In this document: positions 58,274 through 64,000 of the stretch, piece after piece | Position numbering within the stretch: the first letter of the stretch is position 1 | Layout: each line of letters opens with the position of its first letter | Assembly (NCBI GenBank): GCA_013420905.1 | Contig: JAAXNY010000009.1 | Coordinates: 2,170,001-2,234,000 of the forward strand | DNA length: 64,000 bases | Reading direction: 5' to 3' | Origin: Collybia mongolica | Taxonomy: Eukaryota > Basidiomycota > Agaricomycetes > Agaricales > Clitocybaceae | Program-made: the position numbers and the translations under genes | The notes under the pieces: generated by a model | Database searches by the model: none | What the model saw: only the letters and a program-made list of their open reading frames with translations | Told to the model about the DNA's origin: nothing

Positions 58274-58867
58274 GTTGTTTTTTTATCCACTTCTCTCATG
58301 TTTGGGTGGTTGAGAACGCTGGAGGCTAAAGGCTCGTTTGTGGTGGATGGGCTACACATGTGGGCACAAAATACTTTCTGCTTTACCCTACACAAGTCTG
58401 CTATGCCATGCCCCTTATGTCTTCGTATGAAAGCAAGCCGCATGACAGGATTATTGCGATTCTTGAGGTATTGGTTACTTATAAGTACCTGATGCTTTTG
58501 GCGAGAAATCCAGCAGATCTAGGGACTTGATAAGCTTTAGAAGTAAGCCATCGTTGCATGGTGATTTCCTTTCTATCAATGATCCTACCTCCAACAACGG
58601 GTCAGATGTGAGGGGCAATTACTCTTTCACAGGAGCAACTGGATATGTACGCTTAGAATGAATAAAAGATAAAGACTTGAGATTCAAGTAGTAAATGGCG
58701 TGTTGATCCTGGTCATCGTCGCTCCCGGGCCAACTCGGAACTTGAAAAAGGATCCCCAAAAGGGTCACGATCCGATGGACAACACATTATATAAATCTGC
58801 CCTGAGGTCCATCGACTCACCAACTCTCTTTTCCCCACATTATTCTATCGGATTCCCAAAATCCTTC
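58274..58867 (+). promoter_or_regulatory. spacer and carbonic anhydrase promoter with TATA box
   Basis: 594 bp without a gene. A TATATAAA box lies at 58788-58795, 73 bp before the ATG at 58868, so transcription should start near 58820. This argues that the upstream in-frame ATG codons at 58700 and 58775 are not the true start. Confidence 0.6.
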
Positions 58868-59739
58868 ATGTCCTTGTCTCCTCAACATGAATCTCTGACT
58901 CGTTTGCTCGCTGCCAACGCCCAATGGGCCGAAGACGTCGAACGCGTTGAACCTGGCTTTTTCGAAAGGTCTGCTCAAGGCCAAGCTCCCCACGTTCGTA
59001 ATTTCTACTCCGTCGAGTTCGAGCAAGCCAATAATTTAATCTTATTGCAGACTTTGTGGATAGGCTGCGCCGATTCTAGGGTACCCGATGCTGTTATTAC
59101 TGGTGCTCGGCCTGGTGAAATTTTCGTACATAGAAACATCGCAAAGTTGGTCTTCCGGCCATATCCTATCTGGCACGCATCTGATTTCCCGCCCTCAGCC
59201 AAATCCATCTTGATGACAATAGCGCACTCTCTGTCCTCACATATGCGGTTGACTATCTAGGAGTTGAACATGGTGCTTGATTTCTTTCTATCACACGCTT
59301 ATACCATCCCAACCTTGCTTGCTCCCTCCTGCCACCCGGGCCAACAGTCATCATCGTCGGACACAGCGAATGTGGAGGGGCTGCCGCCTGCCTCGGCGCT
59401 GCCCAAAATCCAACGTACTCCGAAGATGGCCCCATCACGACGCTTTCATCATTGCCCTCCGCCGCCCCTCTGAATCAATGGTTGGCCCCGCTTACGAAAC
59501 TTGCTGCGTCTCTCCAGCTCTCTACAACACCTCGCGACGAAGCGCTCCCCATCGTCGTTGAAGAGAATGTAAAACAACAAGTAGAAAATCTCTGCAAGAC
59601 ACAAACCATTATCAACGCTTGGGCACCCGACAACCCAAACAGAAAAAATGTATGGGTTCATGGTTGGGTGTATGATCTGGCGAGCGGCAAGTTAAAGGAC
59701 TTGGAGGTCTCCCGAGGGCCTGAAGTCGGTGGTCGTTAG
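58868..59739 (+). CDS. beta-class carbonic anhydrase
   Basis: Zinc enzyme interconverting CO2 and bicarbonate. Four exons (58868-58993, 59051-59145, 59199-59272, 59348-59739) give 687 nt and 228 residues, typical for fungal cytosolic enzymes. It begins MSLSPQHESLTRLLAANAQW. Zinc and catalytic residues are seen in order: WIGCADSRVPDAVI (Cys, Asp-Arg dyad), GEIFVHRNIANQIHLDDNSA, VLTYAVDYLGVEH, and VIIVGHSECGGAAACLGAA (His and second Cys). The C terminus is KNVWVHGWVYDLASGKLKDL then GPEVGGR, TAG. The donors GTTCGT and GTTGGT are off-consensus. Confidence 0.94.
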
Positions 59740-60051
59740 ATCCTTTACCGCAAATATTTCGGAACATCAACAGACGTTTGAAATACCCTATCTGCATTCT
59801 TGTGTCACCATCGTCCCATTATCCTTTGCTATCGTTCAGTCCTGCTCCCAACTAGATGTGTAGATTCATATTGTATCATCACCACACGACTTTGATATTT
59901 GACATGTAATTTGATGTCACGTTCTCTTTTCTTGTCTTCCATTTTCCCTTGAATCTTGTGGTTGCAGTGATCCAATTCTCTCCTTGACGCATCTTTCACT
60001 CCTCTTCCCTAGTATAGGAAAACTGAAGCTCGTAATTTGACATTCTTAATT
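59740..60051. other. intergenic, 312 bp
   Basis: Tandem spacer between carbonic anhydrase and the inositol phosphatase; pyrimidine-rich on the plus strand, as in other upstream regions here. Nothing else seen. Confidence 0.55.
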
Positions 60052-61567
60052 ATGGTGATGGCCTCGAACGACCGTTTGCTTGTACAAATTGCATCATACA
60101 ATACCAACCTACAGGGGGTTCTGGCCCTCCCTCAGGATCTTGTAGACTGGCTTTCCCCCACATTCCAAGTCTCTAGTTTCCTCTCACGCGAGAAGCGCGC
60201 GCCAGACATCGTTGCGGTAGGATTTCAAGAACTATTGCCACTGCACCTTGGACGTACGTTGCCTTAACCAGCCGGCCCTCTTTAAGAACTAAACATACGA
60301 GTTTTCAAGTTTCTGGCTTCTCGAAATCCGTAATTGACGATAGGAATGCGCTCATACTGTCGCAAATTGAAGCGAATGCTCCAAACAAGGAGCGATATTC
60401 GCTGATAGCCAAGGTCGTTCATGCTGGCGTAGCCTTGTTGGTATATGGACGCGATGACGGGGTCGCTCGCACCGTCTGCGAAGTGCAGACACAATGGACG
60501 GGCACGGGGCCAGTCTACATGGGGAATAAAGGTGCTGTGGGTGTGCGCTTTCGTGTTCCAGGGGACAACAATACCACTGGAGAGACATTTACGTGCGTGT
60601 CTCTTTAGTATTTCCAGCTTATTATGAAGCTACTCCCGTAGTTTCGTGTGTGCCCACCTCACCGCCTTGGAGAACAAGCTCACCCGCAGGCTTGCTGACT
60701 ACGAACACATCGTGGGGACTCTTCTCTTCCCTGCCACCTCCTCCGAGTCAACAGCATCCACTACAATATATTCTACATCTCATCTCTTCTTCCTTGGTGA
60801 TCTCAACTTTCGTGTTGCGATTCCTCCGACCCATCCGTTATCGTCATTTCACAAGCGAGGTGACGCTGCACAAGTGTTGTCCGAAGAAAGTGTTAGAGGG
60901 CAACTGAAAGAATTTGACGAGTTACACCTCGTACAACGGAAGGGGAACGCTCTTGTTTGTCTTCGCGAAGGTGAATTCTGGAAGTTCAAATGTAGCTATA
61001 AGTACCAGATTGGAGAGGTAGACAAATACAGGTAAGTTCGATAATAGGACATTCATTTCGGTCACAACTAAAATCTCAATGAAGCACGAAGCGCACTCCG
61101 TCATGGACTGACAGAGTGCTATATACTACACACACAGATTCACCCGACACACTGGATAAATCCAATATTACAAATATTCTGTACACCTCCATTCCATCAT
61201 ATACAACGTCAGACCATGTATGCACCCTAAACAGATCTCTATCTTACTGAACTTGTCACTGAACTCATGTCAATAACAGAAACCAATCGTATGCATGCTC
61301 CTCCTGCCACCTACATTATCCTCCACAGGCTCTGCACCTCCCACAATCCGCCTTCCGTCTCACTACAAACCGCTCCCCGATCCACGGGCAACAATGAAAA
61401 GACACCTAGGGCGAATTCTCGACCGTATCGTTGGTATTTGTTGGTATGTCCTTGTCCTGCTTGGTGCGGGCTCTGGTGTCGTTGGCGTCTTCAACTTCAT
61501 CCTCGGTTTGGGTGCTTGGACCTGGTGGAAATCCAATGCTTCTAATGGTGGCAGCCCACCAGTCTGA
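60052..61567 (+). CDS. INP54: inositol polyphosphate 5-phosphatase, tail-anchored
   Basis: Removes the 5-phosphate from phosphoinositides such as PI(4,5)P2. Begins MVMASNDRLLVQIASYNTNL, then APDIVAVGFQELLPLHLG (metal-binding Glu). Family motifs: VYMGNKGAVGVRFRVPGDNN, FVCAHLTALENKLTRR, FFLGDLNFRVAI (Gly-Asp-Leu-Asn-Phe-Arg), LREGEFWKFKCSYKYQIGEV, STKRTPSWTDRVLY (the PSWCDRIL block, with Thr for Cys) and TTSDHKPI (catalytic Asp-His). The C terminus has one hydrophobic helix (ICWYVLVLLGAGSGVVGVFN) and ends SNGGSPPV, like the tail-anchored ER phosphatase Inp54 of yeast. Symbol by domain plan, not by proof of orthology. Confidence 0.85.
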
Positions 61568-62021
61568 CAGTGCGACCTTGGAAGGATACCCTATGTTCTT
61601 TTTTTTTTTGTACGAAGCATGTACAGCTAATAACGGGTTATGGTGACATGTATATAGCTATTTTTTTAAGAGGAGACAGTAGTGAGTATGTAAGGGTGAC
61701 AGTTAGTCTGGAAAACGAGAGGTTGTAAATTGAACGCCGGGCACTAGCAAGCATCCCAATGTCCACGGAGGATTATATACGATGGGGAAGAGCATTTTTG
61801 AGTATGTTGACTTTCAAGCCTAGATGCGTGTAGTTGAGTAGTGTCCCGAGACAAGATGGGGATCACGAGCTTACACGGGTCGTTGATTTGTGTGTTTTAC
61901 GTCGACCGTCTGCTTGAACCAATCTGAGGTCTATTCGAGGAATCTGAAGCATAGCATGTTCGTGAAGGGGAGGGCTGGGAAGACCAAGACTCATTTCGGA
62001 CGATCCTTCGTGCCTCGGCGC
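61568..62021. other. intergenic, 454 bp
   Basis: Convergent spacer between the inositol phosphatase and the coiled-coil gene. T-rich runs (about 61600 and 61663) on the plus strand may serve 3' end formation. No gene seen. Confidence 0.55.
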
Positions 62022-63019
62022 CTACGCTATGGTATCAAGGGCGTGTATCATTTGAGGCATGGGGCGTCCTTTCAAGTCTTGTAACTCTGAGAGAGTGTGT
62101 GAAGGAGATAGAGGGACCTACCTGATTTATTCCAAGCCGCCAAAGTTTGAGGCGTTGGATGTGTAATTTGAGTGGAAGGAACGATTAGAGTAGCACCGTT
62201 GTGTGGTCTGGTGTTTGACTGCTTATCAGCATACTGGCGTTGGGGAGATCTAGATGGCATGCTGGAAGACTGGAAACGAGCTGGGTCGTGTACCGTTGAA
62301 ACCTCGAGTCTCAAGGAAGCTATCTCCATTTCAGATTTTTCGACTATCTTCTGCCGCTCTTGTTCAGAAGAAAGTATCTTCCTCTCGAGCGCGACGATTT
62401 TGTCCCGATCGCTTTGTAGCCTTTGAGTAAGTCGTCCTAGTAGTTCATGCAGTTCTTCGGGGTTCGTAGGGCCACGCCCCTGGGTATCCAGTTCTGCCAG
62501 AACAAATGCCCAGCTGGCCGAAAATTGGAGAGAATTGTCTGCGCTGCTGAAAGCTATGCCAACCTTCTGGAGTACTGACCGCAGCTCCTCGAACTGTCTA
62601 CTCGCTAATGCTTCTGCCCGTTGCGCCTCTAGCGCCTCCATATTAACCCTAATAATATCTGCTCGCAAATTCTCCCGATCATCCCTTAAAGCGACCGTGG
62701 CAGAAGCTTCTGTACCCCGCAGTTGGGCTAGTTGAGCTGATTCTTGTTGAAGATGAGCAATTCGATCCCGAACTTGAAGAAGCTGTTGATATATTTGCCT
62801 GAGTTTGACTTGATCTGCAGCGTGAACACTTTCGGCCTGTTGCTGGTAGGTATGGAATAGTAGCTCCAATCTTTGAAACTGTTCACGAGATGCGGCAGCA
62901 GCATTGGAACGTTCTGTCTCGATTATGGCAATGAGTGCATCGGCTCCAGCCTGAAATGCTGGCTGTATATGATGTTGATGTTGAGGCATGAGATTCATAT
63001 TGTGTACTGAAAATACCAT
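62022..63019 (-). CDS. coiled-coil protein, family not recognised
   Basis: Start MVFSVHNMNLMPQHQHHIQP at 63019; a second in-frame Met lies seven codons on. The first exon is nearly all helical: FQAGADALIAIIETERSNAA, LELLFHTYQQQAESVHAADQ, QLLQVRDRIAHLQQESAQLA and LRADIIRVNMEALEAQRAEA. There is a less helical middle (AFSSADNSLQFSASWAFVLA), then DRDKIVALERKILSSEQERQ. A Ser/Pro/Gln-rich end (SSMPSRSPQRQ) follows. One intron after AAWNKS (donor GTAGGT, acceptor CTCAG) joins to ELQDLKGRPMPQMIHALDTI, then Ala and TAG at 62022. About 322 residues. A scaffold role is only a guess. Confidence 0.75.
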
Positions 63020-63302
63020 GGATTAGCAGCGTTCGCGGTAATGTGGTAGGTAGTTGGTCCCATGCACTTGTTTATTTAAATAATTAGGATTATTGTTTAC
63101 TTAATTTGATGCAAGTGCGAATATTGATATCAATGACGGGCATATGTCGGCAGTTTGACAGTATTGTAAGGGACATCGAACGTGCTAACAAATGCCCGCC
63201 AAAAATATATATATTATTTGGGATGGGCAATCCCTATGGGATCATACAAGGACAAACAACGTCTCATTTTGTCTGAATCATCATCGACGTTTGAAGTGAA
63301 CA

Positions 63303-64000
63303 ATGGCGACAACACTTGCATCGTACGTCGCTCACTCTGCACCCATATATCCCTACTAACATCCCAACGACCCCCAGTATCCTTCCGCAACCCGTACACG
63401 CACCTGCCGTTTCGGATGACGAGGAAGAGGTTATTCGACCAAACCCTTCCCAATCCCTCATTTCGCGACCCACAAGGCCCCCATACGGCCAAAGGAGTGG
63501 ATGGAGGCCAAGTAGTGCAGATGATTTTGGTACGTTATTACAAAATACGACTACATTCTCCGACTCCTAACTGATTTGCCTACGCAGGCGACGGTGGTTC
63601 ATTTCCCGAGTGTCATGTCGCCCAATATCCTTTAGAAATGGGCAGGAAAAAGGTGTGCGTCTCCATATGTTCAAATTCTTGGAGTACCTAAATGTAACAT
63701 GTAGGGTTCCTCTGGGAACACTCTTGCGTTGCAAGTGGATAGCGAGGGGAATGTCCGTTACGACGCCATAGCACATCAAGGCCAGAGGCCCGACAAAATC
63801 ATACAGTCACAATTTAAAGACCTCGTGCCTCTCTTCCACCGAAAAGACCTCGACGACTCTGACCGTATCATGGATCGCCCTTCGGAAGACGAAGTCCAAG
63901 CCACCGCTGACAAGACTCGCGCCGCACTTGAGAAACTCGTCAACGGAAAAATTAAAGCAGCACAGCCCAAAAACGTCCCCGACAGTCAAGGGAAGACGTC
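63303..64000 (+). CDS. PRP45: pre-mRNA splicing factor Prp45/SNW1 (5' part, cut by window end)
   Basis: SNW/SKIP-family spliceosome component (NTC-related) that also acts in transcription. The start MATTLASILPQPVHAPAVSD uses a 7-codon first exon. It continues EEEVIRPNPSQSLISRPTRP, PYGQRSGWRPSSADDFGDGG, SFPECHVAQYPLEMGRKK, GSSGNTLALQVDSEGNVRYD, AIAHQGQRPDKIIQSQFKDL and DRPSEDEVQATADKTRAALE, then KLVNGKIKAAQPKN. These are the family N-terminal blocks in order. The SNW signature domain itself lies beyond 64000. Four exons in the window, all with GT-AG introns. Confidence 0.93.

Noticed and set aside
58700..58867. Upstream in-frame extension of carbonic anhydrase (Met at 58700 or 58775)
   Set aside because: A TATA box lies between these codons and the Met at 58868; the extension has no targeting features and homologues start at MSLSP-type residues.
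1..64000. CRISPR arrays, prophage or bacterial operons
   Set aside because: Spliceosomal introns throughout and eukaryotic gene content; no regularly spaced repeats seen.

Overview
This window is nuclear DNA from a filamentous basidiomycete, most likely an agaricomycete (mushroom-type) fungus. Nearly every gene is a eukaryotic housekeeping gene cut by several introns of about 50-65 nt. Gene spacing is tight, strands alternate, and the one repeat island carries relics of a Plavaka-type (CACTA) transposase and a fungal retroelement reverse transcriptase. Exon structures were read by eye from splice sites plus protein-family conservation. Where I summed exon lengths (BUD23, BET3, uS13m, the 1145-residue regulator, carbonic anhydrase) the totals were exact multiples of three.

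Layout. 0-1.2 kb: V-ATPase subunit D (-) and an intron-containing tRNA-Phe. 1.2-6.9 kb: a dead, almost CpG-free transposon island. 7.1-18.6 kb: XAP5/FAM50 (-), mitochondrial uS13 (+), TRAPP Bet3 (+), rRNA methyltransferase Bud23 (+), Bcs1 AAA chaperone (-), a J-domain/ankyrin protein (+) and the U1 snRNP factor Luc7 (+). 18.6-33 kb: a 1145-residue Ser/Pro-rich regulator-like protein I do not recognise (+), a USP48-type deubiquitinase (-), Gaa1 (+), TAF7 (-) and a Sam37/metaxin-like import subunit (-). 33.8-43.3 kb: secreted pectate lyase (+), a DUF7918-like protein (-), an ExoIII/APE endonuclease (+), an exactly inverted pair of tRNA-Phe genes, an OTU1 deubiquitinase (-) and an ABC-F ATPase (-). 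43.4-45.9 kb: Hsp12-like protein (-) and a CHMP7-like ESCRT-III protein (-). 46.1-53.2 kb: a tandem array of four paralogous, Cys-rich, single-pass membrane proteins (all -). 53.8-64 kb: aldo/keto reductase (-), a doubtful multi-pass membrane protein (-), ribosomal protein uL30/RPL7 (+) with a C/D snoRNA in its longest intron, beta-carbonic anhydrase (+), a tail-anchored inositol 5-phosphatase (+), a coiled-coil protein (-) and the 5' part of the splicing factor Prp45/SNW1 (+, cut by the window end).

The genes do not form one pathway, although RNA processing and ribosome production recur (XAP5, Luc7, Prp45, Bud23, RPL7 and its snoRNA, mitochondrial uS13). The most distinctive accessory content is the four-gene receptor-like membrane family at 46.1-53.2 kb, whose function I cannot name. 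The other strong signals are the RPL7 intronic snoRNA, whose 13-nt guide fits the large-subunit rRNA; the CpG-stripped transposon island; the perfectly inverted tRNA-Phe pair; and two GC-AG introns.
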